NCBI GenBank assembly: GCA_965153355.1
Contig: OZ231126.1
Location: 40,052,001 to 40,116,000, forward strand
Direction of reading: 5' to 3'
From: Flaccisagitta enflata
Lineage: Eukaryota > Chaetognatha > Sagittoidea > Aphragmophora
Length of the DNA stretch: 64,000 nucleotides
The notes under the pieces are model-generated. The model had not been told where the DNA came from, ran no database searches, and worked only from the letters and a program-made list of their open reading frames with translations. A program made the translations under genes and the position numbers. Within the stretch, counting starts at the first letter, position 1. Each line of letters opens with the position of its first letter. Positions 42,780 to 54,725 of the stretch are shown piece after piece.

Positions 42780-43510
42780 ACCGAGTATACTGAATTTATT
42801 CCATTCCTTGTTGATCGATATTTACCATTGAAAGCTTGCTGGTCAAGGCCGTTATATATTAGCTCCAGAACATCAATACAAATAACGGCGGGACTGTTAT
42901 ATTACAATCTTTCAGAAACTTCTCGCATGTATCACAATATTGAGGTTTACAGACTTTTATGACCAAATTGACATTAGAACATAACTACATAATCTTAGTA
43001 GAACCATCACACGTATACCCTCCCTCTAATTACCATACTTTTCAATGGCAGCTTCATTAAATGATGACGTCCTTGTTAAACATAAGAGTATACATAATTG
43101 GTGCCTTGGAGTGGAGCTAAACAATGATATAATCATTTTGATTTCCATGGCTAGTACACACCCGTGTGATTGGGTAAGGGCATGCAGTGATGCGAAAAAC
43201 GCCCACAAACTCTCTAGGAGCAAAGTGACACATGGACCGAGAGACAAAACGTTGCCTACGTTGCGTGCGTTACAGGCGCGCGACTTAAACAAACGCGGAT
43301 GAAAGACTAGTGAGAAATTAAGAGTAATTAAAGGAACCATTTTCTTCTTTCTTCGTCCATCTCGCTTGGCTGATTTTTCCGACCACAATCCGAACTGAAC
43401 TGCGCCTCTTCCGATTGGCTTCCGAATTAAGCTGAGTCTTCCGACGGGCTTCCGAAATTCCCTAATGTCCTCTTAAATGAGAAGGCAAACACTTTTTTCT
43501 TTTTCCTTCT
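42780..43510. other. Intergenic, no gene confirmed
   Basis: An 85-codon frame (43045) and a 120-codon reverse frame overlap here. Neither has a recognisable motif or splice context. Confidence 0.4.
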
Positions 43511-43515
43511 TTTTT

Positions 43516-43720
43516 AGTCGCGTGCACGCGACTCTACACCCCGCTTTGTCCGTCCGTCGGTTGGTCGGTTGGTTGGTTGGTCGGTCTGTCAGTCCATCAC
43601 ACTTTTACTTTTTTTTCAATTTTATTTCTTTAAGTCATTTGAAGTCATTTAAGAGTATGCTGAGTCATTCTAAGTCATTCTGTCAATCTTGTCCTGCACG
43701 CGACTTATGGGTGTTGGCCT
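43516..43720 (+). repeat. Hairpin-family element with perfect palindromic tip
   Basis: AGTCGCGTGCACGCGACT (43516-43533) preceded by TTTTT and followed by CTACACCCCGCTTTGTCCGT. The core holds a short array of AAGTCATTTG/GAGTCATTC words. Confidence 0.85.
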
Positions 43721-43726
43721 TGTTTT

Positions 43727-43728
<2 letters not shown>

Positions 43729-43786
<58 letters not shown>
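43729..43786. repeat. (TC)n microsatellite
   Basis: About 56 bp of TC directly after the hairpin-family copy. Confidence 0.95.
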
Positions 43787-43924
43787 AGCGTCCTCTCAAT
43801 GTCAGCCAGGAAAACATGTTTCTAAGCAACGAACATAAAAGGGAACAAAAGAGTCACATGATTCCACCCTTACTACAACTTAACTTTCTAGCTGTCTTTC
43901 TTTCGGTCTTTTTATTTGGCTGTC

Positions 43925-44060
43925 TTTCCACATGTATGTCTGTCTATCTGTCTGTCTGTCTGTCTGTCGATCTGTCTGTCTTTCTGCGTGCATGTCTCTC
44001 TATCTGTCCACATTTCTGTCTATCTGTCTGTCTGACTGTGTCTGTCCCTCTGTCTGACAT
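43925..44060. repeat. Degenerate (TGTC)n array
   Basis: TGTCTGTCTGTC words with substitutions, similar to the tetramer runs in the hairpin family. Confidence 0.75.
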
Positions 44061-44370
44061 TATGTCCTCCTTACAACCACAAAAGCAATATTCTCAGAGT
44101 TTTTCCATTTATCCTTTTTTTTCTTGCTTCACTTTTTTTTTCAATTCAATTCTGTATTATTCTCTCTTTTAACCTGTGTTTACATTCCTTCCATCTTTTT
44201 TCCCTTTCCATTTTTACATCTCTTCATTTGTACAAGAAACAAGACCGGCTAAATGGCTACTCCAGTTGCGTGCGGGTGTGCAGGGGCAGTATTTGAGTCA
44301 CTAGTGGAGATTGAGTCTACCCTCTTCAGTATATCAACCTAAGAGTGAAACTTTAGTGAATATCAATTGT

Positions 44371-45310
44371 CAGGAAAAAAGTCGAAGTCAGTCTTCGACT
44401 TTTTGACATATTTGAAAGAAATATGGTTTTCATTTTCTTACAAAAAAGTTGAGGCTCTCGTATGGCTGATTGGTCCCTCAAAAAAATTGATAGGGTAAGT
44501 AAATTTGATAATTCTCTTTCATTTGGCGCCAAGCAGAGTGCTCTACAACAAATATTTTTTGCTTTATGATTTTTTAAAGATTTATTTACGAAAAATTGAA
44601 ATTGATTTTTTTCAATTTTTTATGAATTTCTGTAGGATCGATAAAGGAGTGTATCTAAGTTTGTTTGAGCATGCAAATACAAGAAAAAATGTTTATGAGC
44701 ATAGCTGCTCATCTGTGAGGGCGATTTTGAGCATTCTAGCTCATTTAGCTCATTTAGCTCATTTTTTAAAATTTCAAATGCAATAAATGAATAAATATAT
44801 TGATACATGTTTAACCAAGCAAATACAAGAAAGCTTGTCAGCGAGCAGAGCTGCTCATCTGTCAGGGTGTTTTTAAGTATACTAGCTCATTTAGCTCATT
44901 TTCCTCGCTCTTTTTTTCTGATTTTATAACAAATAAATAATTGAATGTTTTGATTTAAACATGCAAATACAAGCAAGCATGTCAGTGAGCATAGCTAGTT
45001 GTCTGGTTGCGTGATTTTGAATATTTTAGCTCATCTAGCACATTAGGCTCAGTCCTATTTTTCTCTGATTTTCAGTGCAATCATTGTATTCAATAGCTCT
45101 TGATTTGATCTAACAAATACAAAGAATTGCAGTGACTGAAGACAAAAGCTTGGTGAAAAGTGAACAACGCTTACAACTTTTTTCCCCACGGCGACAGCCG
45201 CCATTACTGGTATATTCTTTAGTGGATCAACCTAAAAGTGAAACATTACTGGAGATTCACTGCTTCCTCTTTAGTGGATCAACCCAAGAATGAAGCCTCA
45301 AATAAAAGTA
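44371..45310 (+). repeat. Dispersed repeat of about 800 bp, copy 1, with GTCGAAG hairpin
   Basis: It starts with a perfect stem (AAAAAGTCGAAG, TCAGT, CTTCGACTTTTT, 44382-44410) and aligns with 56348-57122 over nearly its whole length. Three internal units share GAGCATGCAAATACAAG and GCTCATCTGTGAGGG words about 150 bases apart. No protein frame spans it. Confidence 0.75.
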
Positions 45311-46000
45311 GTAATGTAAATCTATTTAACATTTTTATTCAAAGCTTACATATTGTACCATACTCGGCAAGAGAATAGTTTTAGCTTTCTTTTGATATAT
45401 CACATGATATGATTAAAGTAATAGGTGCACTACAATTAACTATGATTGATGAGGATATCTCTAGACGTCTCTGTCACGTTTTTGGCCCAACACCATCACT
45501 TCTCTCTCTGAAAATAGAAGTTTTCTGAGATCTTCTTTTATTTTCCATATAAATAACATGCAGTTTCTTTGGCTCATCGCGTCAAGCCGCGTGGTCGTAG
45601 AGATAAAATGAAAACAGATTTGAATTTGTCATGTTTTGGAGATTTTAAGTGTAGCTCGCCTTAACTCAACGCGGCTTGGTTAGGCCACAACTGCCTTTTG
45701 TTTAAAGCTTCAACAACTATAGAATTTATTGGACAATTTTTTTCAAAAAAAAAAAATATGTTGTGATGATGATAGGTATTAATAAAAAAAATTCCTCGTA
45801 CTAGAACATTTTCATGCCCTTGTCATGGCTTGGGCGTGCAAGGAGTCAAAGAAGTCATTTCCGACACAGTATGTTTCTTGCAAGCTCCATGAAACTTAAC
45901 TAATGTTACGTTTCTAATAAAAGAACTATATCCTGTTTGGACTTAAGTAGATCAACTCGAGAGTGAAGCCACAATAGAGATCAGTTATATCTTCCATAGA
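45310..46000. other. Intergenic, no gene seen
   Basis: AT-rich sequence. GATCAACCTAAAAGTGAA-like words near 45230, 45285 and 45955 suggest decayed repeats. Confidence 0.4.
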
Positions 46001-46059
46001 GGATCATCTCAGCAGTGAAAGCTCAATTTATGAGCTTTGACCCGCAAGGTATAACAGAC

Positions 46060-46745
46060 TCATTTCGTAGCATCTGCGAGATAACTCATGGCCATAGTCA
46101 TAACGGAAACGACTATTGCCGGCCTCACCATGTCGACCGACTAAACCAGAGCCATCTATGCCATAGACGACTTGAGATGGCCGGAGGAACAGAATCATCT
46201 ATGCCATAGTCGGCTTCTGATGGCCGGCCAGACTGTCTTGAAAATTCTTTCAGGTCAAATACTAGAAAATAACTTGCCGGCTCATTTCACTGAATCGTCT
46301 ATGCCATCAACACTGCTACTAACTGGTCTTATAAGAGCCATCTATGGCATAAATTATGGGGCCCTCCCGTCTCAAAAGAGCCATCTACGGCAAAGAATTT
46401 GAATTGGCCGTTCTCACCAGATCTATCCATGGTATTGGCGAGTTGTAACAGAGCCGTTAATGAAAAAGACTATAGTATCGGCTGATCTTACCAGAGCCAT
46501 CTATGGCACAAACTATGGTGCTGCAGGATTGGACAAAAGACATCTATGGTGTAGATCATAATGCCAGCCGATCATACCCAAGTCATCTATGATGTAAACT
46601 GTGGTGCTGGCCGATCTTACCTAGGTCATCTGTGGCATATGCTATGGTGCCGGCCGATCTTACCTAAGTCATCTGTGGCATATACTATGGTGCCGGCCGA
46701 TCTTACCAGAGCCATCTATGGTACGGACGATGGTGCGTTTCATGG
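46060..46745. repeat. Degenerate minisatellite of about 45-50 bp (CAGAGCCATCTATGGCA)
   Basis: CCGGCCGATCTTACC plus GAGCCATCTATGGCATA recurs about fourteen times with strong divergence. The last four units (46580-46735) are the most alike. Confidence 0.8.
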
Positions 46746-46823
46746 AGCAAATGGAATGATGAAGAGGCGATAGAAACAAAGATGGCCATAAACGAAGGCG
46801 ATGACGGTTATTCACAACCCTCT

Positions 46824-47311
<488 letters not shown>

Positions 47312-47517
47312 AGCAAATAGAAACAAGAAAGATATCCATCAACGCAGGCGATGATGTTATTCACAGCCGTTCTATGATTAAAGCAGGTTAGGGAGAAGAG
47401 ATGAAAAATGATCAAGTCGATTCTAAAAGCCGAGCCGTTTGGTCGTCGGTTGTTCCATGGGTTGGTCACTGTCAGCTTTTTCGGGATTCGCAGTTCTTTA
47501 AATGCGCGTATATTTTT

Positions 47518-47728
47518 AGTCGCGTGCTACGCGACTCTACATCCCGCTTTGTCGATCCATTGGTCCGTTGGTCCGTTGGTCCGTCGGTCCGTCCGTCACA
47601 CTTTACTTTTTTGGGGTTTTTGCAGTCTTTGGCCTCACTGCTCCTGCCCAAATGATGAAGTGACCTCAAATATAGCCCCTGCCCACCCGCACGCGACTGG
47701 GGTAGCCGTGTATCCGGCCTTTTCTTCC
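47518..47728 (+). repeat. Hairpin-family element, near full length
   Basis: AGTCGCGT, loop GCT, ACGCGACT (47518-47536). Then CTACATCCCGCTTTGTCG, a GGTCCGTT run, GCCTCACTGCTCCTGCCC, CCTGCCCACCCGCACGCGAC and GTGTATCCGGCCTT. With 3379-3573 it defines both ends of the family. Confidence 0.88.
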
Positions 47729-48225
47729 TTTTGGCATCAAAATAGCCTCCGTCTCGTTACCCCTGCGGCAGGGGCCCTCCCCAACCACAGCGGCACAGCC
47801 TATCATGGTCTTTGACTTGTTCCTGGTTAACCTGCCGAGCCTCCATGAGGACTCTATCCCCAAAACAGAAGCCACAGAAATTCTGAGTTTGGCGGAAGAT
47901 AACCCACATGTTTTCCCCAGTTGCCTGCATTATCTATTTTTAGCAGCATCGCATGAAAGAATCAATGGAAAAAAAGGAATTTCGATGGAAAAACGGTTTG
48001 ACATAGTGACATACAGACGGTATAAAACTACTTTTACTCTCAGTCGCCAGGATTCGATTCGTCTAAACGAGAAGAGAGTGCTGGAGAAAACTGAGACAAA
48101 GAAGATCTCTCCATTAATCAAGATGCATTTTTATCTTTTCATCTTTTAAGAGCTAATGCAACTCAACAATCATTTTTCTCATTTCTAGAGTCTCTCTTAC
48201 TCTCTCTCATCATTTTTTTTTCGTT
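47729..48225. other. No gene confirmed
   Basis: A 114-codon plus frame (47805-48149) has ordinary composition but no recognisable domain, no good start context and no splice partner. Left unannotated as a gene. Confidence 0.4.
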
Positions 48226-48264
48226 TGTATCTTTTTCTTTTTTTCTTTTTTCCTTTGTATGTGT

Positions 48265-48412
48265 TACTCTTTTTTCTTTGTTTCTTTGTTTCTTTGGTTC
48301 ATAACCGCGGAAAGCTAAACTTTGCTACTTTGTTTCTTTGTTTCTTTGTTTCTTTGTTTCTTTGTTTCTTTGTTTCTTTGTTTCTTTGTTTCTTTATTTC
48401 TTTGTTCTTTTG
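48265..48412. repeat. (TTTCTTTG)n array
   Basis: Twelve or so 8-bp units, interrupted once at 48298-48328. Confidence 0.9.
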
Positions 48413-48419
48413 TTTTTTT

Positions 48420-48497
48420 TTTCTTCTTCTTCTTCTTCATCTTCTTCTTCTTCTTCTTCTTCTTCTTCTTCTTCTTCTTCTTCTTCTTCTTCTTCTC
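48420..48497. repeat. (TTC)n microsatellite
   Basis: About 75 bp of TTC. Confidence 0.95.
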
Positions 48498-48699
48498 CCT
48501 CTCTCTACGTAGCAGGTAAATAAAGATGATGACTTAATAATAAAAAAAATTAAAAAAAGATAGTAACATAAAATCCTCGAATGAATAAGGTCAGATGGTG
48601 GTTCTGGATGAATGAAATAAAGAGGTGCATGAAATGAAAAATGAGTAATGATGTTTCTTTTTTATTGATAGCAGCATCTCACATTACATTTACGATGAG

Positions 48700-48900
48700 G
48701 TCAAATTGAACTCACCCAAATTTGACGAAGTTGACGAGAAGTTTGGATGCGGCGTCGGAAGCAGATTTGTCCGTCGGCGTCGAATTCCATTCAGGACGTC
48801 GAGGAAATGCGAAGAAGAGCAAAGACGCGTCGACTCCCAAGGATGAGGATGAAGAGGAGGAAGAGGAGGAGGCGGAGGAGGAGGAGGAAGGTCGATAGTT
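48700..48900 (+). CDS. Candidate acidic coding exon or pseudo-exon
   Basis: One plus frame reads a non-repetitive segment (LTKLTRSLDAASEADLSVGV) followed by AKKSKDASTPKDEDEEEEEE, then stops at about 48897. Further on, in another frame, SDDDSTPKDKPKRRKQE ends at a natural stop (48999-49001). The shared STPKD motif in two frames suggests one acidic/basic tail broken by a frameshift, or a tail spread over two exons. Acidic Lys/Glu tails of this type occur in nuclear proteins, but I cannot name a family. The GAGGAG core is also a simple repeat, so this may be chance. Confidence 0.25.
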
Positions 48901-48999
48901 CCAATTGTTGGAGGAGGAGGAAACGTAACTCGGATGATGACTCAACTCCCAAAGATAAGCCTAAAAGAAGGAAACAGGAATTGACTTTAACAAAAGCTT

Positions 49000-49440
49000 A
49001 AATGAAAAATTGACATGATCACACGAATAGCTCTTACTCGAAAATATGAAAATTGACATGGGCGGAAAGGACAAGTTTGGAGTGTTCTGCAACACTTTCA
49101 AGTACAGGCCGTGAAAAAAGAGTTTGTAGTTATATCTATATTGACAACAAGGCCGCTGCTCTATATACAAGGTGTTATTGTAATAGAGCCTCTAGCGAAG
49201 CTCATCGGTAATTGAAAACTCTCAATGGTACCCAACCAAGCACCACTTTGATACAGCAGTTTTGGAAATCACCTGTGGTGTGCCAACATACACCACTTTC
49301 CTCCTTGCTTTACCCCGCACTTTTTGTACATCAAGTTTGATCAGACGGTAGTGATCTTTCCTTAACTTAATTTACAAAGCAATATCATCCCCGCGAGCAG
49401 GAGACCTTGAATAAGGAAGTTAAGGAATGAAAAAAAACTA
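49000..49440. other. Intergenic or intronic, no gene seen
   Basis: No frame or repeat of note. Confidence 0.4.
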
Positions 49441-49472
49441 ATGCGTGTTATATCTTTTTATTTTCATTTTAG

Positions 49473-49494
49473 AGATGCAAGAAGAGAGCGAAAG
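49473..49494 (+). CDS. Candidate 22-nt micro-exon
   Basis: TTTTTATTTTCATTTTAG is followed by 22 bases (AGATGCAAGAAG...) and then AAAG|GTAAAT. The splice signals are good but the exon is too short to identify a gene. A chance pairing is quite possible. Confidence 0.2.
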
Positions 49495-49884
49495 GTAAAT
49501 TTAGCTATCTTCAAATTTTTAAGGTATATGAGTGGATTTTAAGGGACCGACAAGTTGTATCACAAGGAAAAGATCTAATAGAGAAAAAGGGAAAAAAGAA
49601 CAACGGTTTAAGAGACCAAGGTATTGCATTTTGCAAATTGGGATAATTGACATTCCTTCTGCTCGGAGATATCATCTGGGCCAAATACCACAAGATATAA
49701 CACCGTGCGCCGCATCTTGCTATCGCTTGCATGCAGCCATCAAAAGCATTTTGCTTACATTTTTATCTTCTTTAGGACAAAGCATTTATATCTTCATGCA
49801 TAGAACCAGTTATAACTTGATGTCTTCATGCTTGCGCTCGCTGCGCATTTATGCGGTTTGATCGCAGCATATCGACTGACCAGA

Positions 49885-49885
<1 letters not shown>

Positions 49886-49923
<38 letters not shown>

Positions 49924-49940
49924 TTTCTTTCTCTTTCTCT

Positions 49941-50032
<92 letters not shown>
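49886..50032. repeat. (TC)n with (TTTC)n centre and (CA)n end
   Basis: About 145 bp of compound microsatellite. Confidence 0.96.
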
Positions 50033-50374
50033 TTTTAAATTGATAAACAAATTGAAGCTAATATTTCGACTCTCTCAGTTGATTGCCGCCAATGCCGTGG
50101 GTTTGACCAACCAACTATGCGCCAAAATGACACAAAATTCACTGTAGGCTCAGAAGCATCATGTAAATATAAGATAAAAGATAATATTTTTTTTAAAAAA
50201 ATTTATAAAAAAATCATGTTTTTTTTATTATTCTACTAATATTCTAAACATTGAAAAATGTGTTAAAGGTATGAGAGTGTCAAAAAAAAGTTTATGATTT
50301 TCTTGCAAAAACACGAAAATAGTTACATTGTTTTTTAAATCATAAAAAGTCTTTTATGAAATAATTTGTTTTGA

Positions 50375-50942
50375 ACCTTGAGAATTTTTGAAATAGAAAA
50401 AAAATTGAACAAAAAAAAATTTTAAAATAATAATTTTTGAAGTGAAGATTTTTTAAAGAAAGATTTTTTAAGTGAAAATAAAAAGGCAAAGAAAATTTGA
50501 ATAAAAAATTTTTCTTTTTTAAAAATAAAAGTTCTTGAAGTGAAAATTTATAAAATGAAAAATTCAGAAAAATACAATTTAAGTGAACAAAATTTTTGTG
50601 AAGAAGATTTTTTTCATGAAAATTTTTGAAATCAAATTTTTTTCAAAAACTTTTGTAATGAAAATTTTTGAAATAAAAATTTTAGTAATGTAAATTTTTG
50701 ATGTAAAAATTTTTAAAGTGAAAATGAAAAAAATTTTTGTTTTAAAGATTTGAAAAGCAAAAATTTCTGAAGTGAGCATTTTTCAGTGAAAAATTTTTAA
50801 GTGAAAATTTTTGAAAGGGAAATTTTCAAAATGAAAATCTGATAAATGAATATTTATGAAGTAGAAATTTTTTTAGTGAAAAGTTTTTTAAATGAAAATT
50901 TTTGAAGTGAAAATTTAAGAAATGAGAATTTTTAAAGTGAAA
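50375..50942. repeat. AT-rich degenerate array (GTGAAAATTTTTGAA)
   Basis: Units of about 15-18 bases, TTTTTGAAGTGAAAA, recur over 560 bp and run directly into a hairpin-family copy at 50945. It is probably that copy's amplified flank or core. Confidence 0.8.
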
Positions 50943-50944
50943 AA

Positions 50945-51080
50945 TCCAGTCGCGGACGGTTGGGCAGGAGCAATAATGCAAAAACCGCTCGCAATTCAAA
51001 AATGTGAATGATCTACCGACCTACCGACCTACCGACCAACCGACCGACACAGCAAGGTGTAGAGTCGCGTGTCCGCGACT
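50945..51080 (-). repeat. Hairpin-family element
   Basis: AGTCGCGGACGGTTGGGCAG, GAGCAATAATGCAAAAACCG, a TACCGACC run, and the tip AGTCGCG, TGTC, CGCGACT (51063-51080) followed by AAAAA. Confidence 0.87.
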
Positions 51081-51161
51081 AAAAATTGAGGCATAAAAAA
51101 TCTAATAAGCCGTTGTCGCGTAGCCTGCAAATAAGAAAACATCTAACCAATCATAAACAAG

Positions 51162-51313
51162 GCCGGATACACGGCAATCTAGTCGCGGACAATTGGGCAG
51201 GAGCAGTAATGCGAAAACCGTTCGGAATTCGAAAATGTGACGGACCAATGGACCGACATACCGACCGACCTACCGACCGACACGGCAAGGTGTAGAGTCG
51301 TGTGTCCACGACT
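51162..51313 (-). repeat. Hairpin-family element with compensated stem
   Basis: Very like the copy just upstream, but the tip is AGTCGTG, TGTC, CACGACT (51296-51313). The C-to-T change in one arm is matched by G-to-A in the other. Confidence 0.88.
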
Positions 51314-51459
51314 AAAAATGAGGCACTGCAAAATTTATAATGCGAAAAAAATCATGATAAATTCACCTATTAAAATCAAGATATAAATGATTTTGATTTT
51401 ATTTCTATTTTTTTAATTTATGTTGCATTTTCTTACACTTTGGCCCATAGTGTATTTTG

Positions 51460-51606
51460 GTCTCAGACAACCCACTGTGCAGCGTCTACAAGGCTGGTGG
51501 GCGAATCTTGTGTTCATGCAGACATATAAGGACATGGAAGAACAGAATGAGAGTAGGACAGACCGACGGACACAACAAGGTGTAGAGTCGCGTGTAAGCA
51601 ACTTAA
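51460..51606 (-). repeat. Hairpin-family fragment, decayed tip
   Basis: Ends AGTCGCGTGTAAGCAACT, where pairing is lost. GACCGACGGACACAACAAGG precedes it. Confidence 0.65.
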
Positions 51607-51609
51607 AAC

Positions 51610-52010
51610 AAAAAAAGCGCTTTTGACTTAAGGAGACGAATGATTGGGTTGTTATCTGTTAAATGAAAACATAAGGCACTTTTCCGCAATTCTTTGAAAC
51701 GTGACGCGCATCACTATCACTAGAAGACTTAAAGGAGAGAGAATAAATGCCCATCACTCCAAAGACCCCAGACAAACGTGATCAAAGCAATCTAAGTTTC
51801 ATTTTTTTTGTAAGAGACCAGTTTATGAAAGACATGAGCCTGAGATTCAATTTTGAAACTTTTTTAAGAAAATATTTCAAGAATCTTATCAAATTGCAGG
51901 ACAATTATTCAAATTTTTCAGAAAAATTGATAGTTTTTAAAAAAAAAGCCCTCGAAGAATGTTTTCTTTAATGGTTTTGCCTGTCAAATTAAGCAAGATA
52001 TTCAATGTTC
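51610..52010. other. Intergenic, no gene seen
   Basis: A 74-codon frame at 51747 has no motif. Confidence 0.4.
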
Positions 52011-52019
52011 TATAAAAAT

Positions 52020-52368
52020 GATTTGAGCCTGGAGCCTGGGATTTGAGCCTGGAGCCTGGGATTTGAGCCTGGAGCCTGGGATTTGAGCCTGGAGCCTGGG
52101 ATTTGAGCCTGGAGCCTGGGATTTGAGCCTTGAGCCTGGGATTTGAGCCTCAAGCCTGGGATTTGAGCCTTGAAGCTGGGGGGGTATGCTGGAGGAGAAG
52201 GAGAAATTTCCCCCTGTGTGAAAGCATAGGTCATCGGCCCCTTTTGGGCCGCTGCCCAAAAAGGGGACCGACCGACCAACCAACCAACCAACCAACTGAC
52301 CAACCGACTGACCAACTGACTGACCGACCAACCGACATAGCGGGTTGTAGAGTCGCGTAGCATGCGAC
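52020..52368 (-). repeat. Hairpin-family composite with 21-bp minisatellite
   Basis: About eight near-perfect units of GATTTGAGCCTGGAGCCTGG (52020-52178). Then GGAGAAGGAGAAATTTCCCC, GTGAAAGCATAGGTCATCGG, GGGCCGCTGCCCAAAAAGG, a long GACC/AACC run and the tip AGTCGCGTAGCATGCGACT (52350-52368). Confidence 0.88.
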
Positions 52369-52394
52369 TAAAACAAAAGATGATAATGGAAAAG

Positions 52395-52960
52395 CGTTAC
52401 ATGGTCAGCGGTACCCGATGCCCCTAAGTCAGTGTATGTGGGAATCAGATTATGAGAGGGGCAGCGGCCCCGGAGGGGCCAATGACCTTAACCTATGATT
52501 CCACATAGGACAATTTTCTCCGGTTTGAGAAGCTGAGGGCTGAGAGGCCTGATTTTGGATCTGAAAGGTCTGATTTAGGGTTTGGAGTTTAACAGGCTTG
52601 ATTTGGGGTCTAAAAGGCCTGATTTGGGTCTGAGGATTGATATGGGTCTGAGAGGCCTAATATGGGGTCTGAGAAGTCTGATCTTGGGTTTGGGAGGCCT
52701 GATTTGGGGGCTAAGAGGCCTGATTTTAGGCTGAGAGGCCTGATTTAGGGTCCGGGAGGCCTGATTCGGGGTCTGAGAGGCCTGATTTGGGGTTTAAAAG
52801 TCTGATTTGGGGTCTGAAATGCCTGATTTAGGGTCTGACAGGCCTTATTTGAGGGGGGGGACGTACGGAAAATGGAAACTAGAGAAAATTGCCCTATGTA
52901 GAATCATGGGTCATCGGCCCCTCCCTCCCAAAAAGGGCACAAAACGTAGAATATGCATCT
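52395..52960 (-). repeat. Hairpin-family composite with GGCCTGATTTGGGGTCTGA minisatellite
   Basis: GTCAGCGGTACCCGATGCCC, GGCAGCGGCCCCGGAGGGGC and CTTAACCTATGATTCCACAT, then about fifteen units of 21-24 bp (52525-52850), then a G run and AGAATCATGGGTCATCGGCC. The stem tip is missing. Confidence 0.8.
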
Positions 52961-53059
52961 TCATGATTCTTAAATCAGAGACAAGATTCAATCAATAAAT
53001 AATGAAATAAATGAATCTTGTGGTTATACTTTTTAGCAAGATAGGAAAATCCATTCTTG

Positions 53060-53190
53060 GTGACAACTTGAGCGTGACGGACCAATGGACCAACGGACCA
53101 ATGGACCCACGGACCAATGGACGGACAAAGCCTCTCATTTGGAAGTCAAAGAGACGAAGTCCCTTCGGTCTCTTTGAGTCCTGCAGAGTT
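53060..53190 (-). repeat. Hairpin-family relative with a third stem type
   Basis: A GGACCAATGGACC run is followed by ACGGACAAAGCCTCTC and a stem of TCAAAGAGAC with GTCTCTTTGA (53146-53177), in the place where other copies have AGTCGCG. Confidence 0.65.
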
Positions 53191-53367
53191 ATTTGGATTT
53201 TCCTTTTTCTCATGAGGCGTTTGAGAAAGTTGGTAAGCTTTTGGGGCTAAATGATACTACGCATGAAATTACTAGCTAAGAAAGAGCTAAATCTCCTCTT
53301 TCAGATGACGCCAAGCAAAATTCTGTGCAATCGATAGTTTAGGAGCTATGATTTTTTAAATCTTTTT

Positions 53368-53402
53368 AGTCACGTGCACGCGACTCTACAACCCGCTCCG
53401 TC
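53368..53402 (+). repeat. Hairpin-family tip, truncated
   Basis: AGTCACGTGCACGCGACT and CTACAACCCGCTCCGTCG, then an abrupt change to unrelated sequence at CACAGTGG. It was probably broken by an insertion. Confidence 0.75.
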
Positions 53403-53533
53403 GCACAGTGGTTTGTTACCAGGACAAACCAACATGTGCATAACTTGTCTCGTAATGTCGTATGGTACCATTTTCATAGTTTTCTTAAAACGTTAGCCAA
53501 CGTTAGCTACTTACGAGTCTCACAGTTACAAAA

Positions 53534-53606
53534 ATGGCGTCTTTGAATGAATATCTAAAAGTCTACTGTGGGGATTGCTCGCGAAATTCTTACATTTGAT
53601 TTTATA
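53534..53606 (+). CDS. Candidate short frame with good start context
   Basis: ACAAAAATGGCG gives a favourable start for MASLNEYLKVYCGDCSRNSY, which stops after about 21 codons. A second frame (MEKDDSALCKLSDF, 53608) follows 12 bases later. A two-Cys motif is the only feature. It could be the 5' end of an unrecognised element inserted at about 53403. No function can be suggested. Confidence 0.2.
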
Positions 53607-53884
53607 AATGGAAAAAGATGATTCTGCATTATGCAAATTAAGCGACTTCCTCGAAAGAAAAAAGACAGCGAACAGAAACCTAAACATCCTTTTCTTGACT
53701 CGAGTCAATCGGTGCTTATGTTTGTTGTCACGTAACCTTGGTTACGCCATTCAGAAAATCGTTTTAGTGCTGGTTTGTGCGTTATGTGTAGTAGGGCTAT
53801 GACAGTATTCATTATGCGACGTTACAACTGTACCTCCCATAGAAGTTTTAGTTAGTTTCAATTATAAACAGGCCTGGCAAATTC

Positions 53885-54235
53885 AAAAACATAAACATTC
53901 GATATTAAAACATAAACATTCGATATAAAAACATAAACATTCGATATTAAAACATAAACATTCGATATTAAAACATAAACATTCGATATTTAAACATAAA
54001 CATTCGATATCAAAACATAAACATTCGATATTAAAACATAAATATTCGATATTAAAACATAAACATTCGATATCAAAACATAAACATTCGATATTTAAAC
54101 ATAAACATTCGATATTAAAACATAAACATTCGATATTAAAGATAAACATTCGATATTAAAACATAAACATTCGATAATAAAAAATAAACATTCGATATTA
54201 AAAAATAAACATTCGATATTAAGACATAAACATTC
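53885..54235. repeat. 20-bp tandem repeat (AACATAAACATTCGATATTA)
   Basis: About 17 units, several with one-base changes. Frames of about 90 codons on the minus strand (CLCFNIE motif) arise from it. Confidence 0.95.

Positions 54236-54328
<93 letters not shown>
54236..54328. repeat. (CA)n microsatellite
   Basis: About 92 bp, continuing directly from the 20-bp array. Confidence 0.97.
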
Positions 54329-54331
<3 letters not shown>

Positions 54332-54427
54332 CGCGCGCACGCACGTCGATACGGTAACCAGTGCAGTGTTTACAAAATAATGCAGATACACGTTATAAAG
54401 AGCCGAGTCTCTGTAGACACCACCACC

Positions 54428-54430
54428 ATC

Positions 54431-54512
<82 letters not shown>

Positions 54513-54541
54513 GCAACAACAACAGCAACAACAACAACAGT
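54428..54541. repeat. (CAA)n microsatellite
   Basis: About 110 bp of CAA with CAG interruptions at the right. Confidence 0.97.
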
Positions 54542-54725
54542 CAGTTCAACTATCGTTGGTAACACCCATATTCTTTTAGGGGGGATTTCAAATTTTTGGT
54601 CCATTTTTTTGCATCTTTGGAACGACGAATAGACAACACATAAAGACCCACGAAACTAGTTCCCCACCCAATTTCACGGGCCTAATAGGTCGCGACGACC
54701 AAAAACGCGTTTGTTCCCAAAGGAC

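Noticed and set aside
43045-43302. 85-aa plus frame MAASLNDDVLVKH...
   Set aside because: Ordinary composition but short, without a motif, splice context or similarity that I could recognise.
49849-50050. Frames of RERERE/SLSLSL across GA/TC arrays here and at about fifteen other places
   Set aside because: Pure dinucleotide translations.
54095-54604. 169-aa frame across CA and CAA arrays
   Set aside because: It consists of poly-Val and alternating Cys-Val from dinucleotide and trinucleotide repeats.
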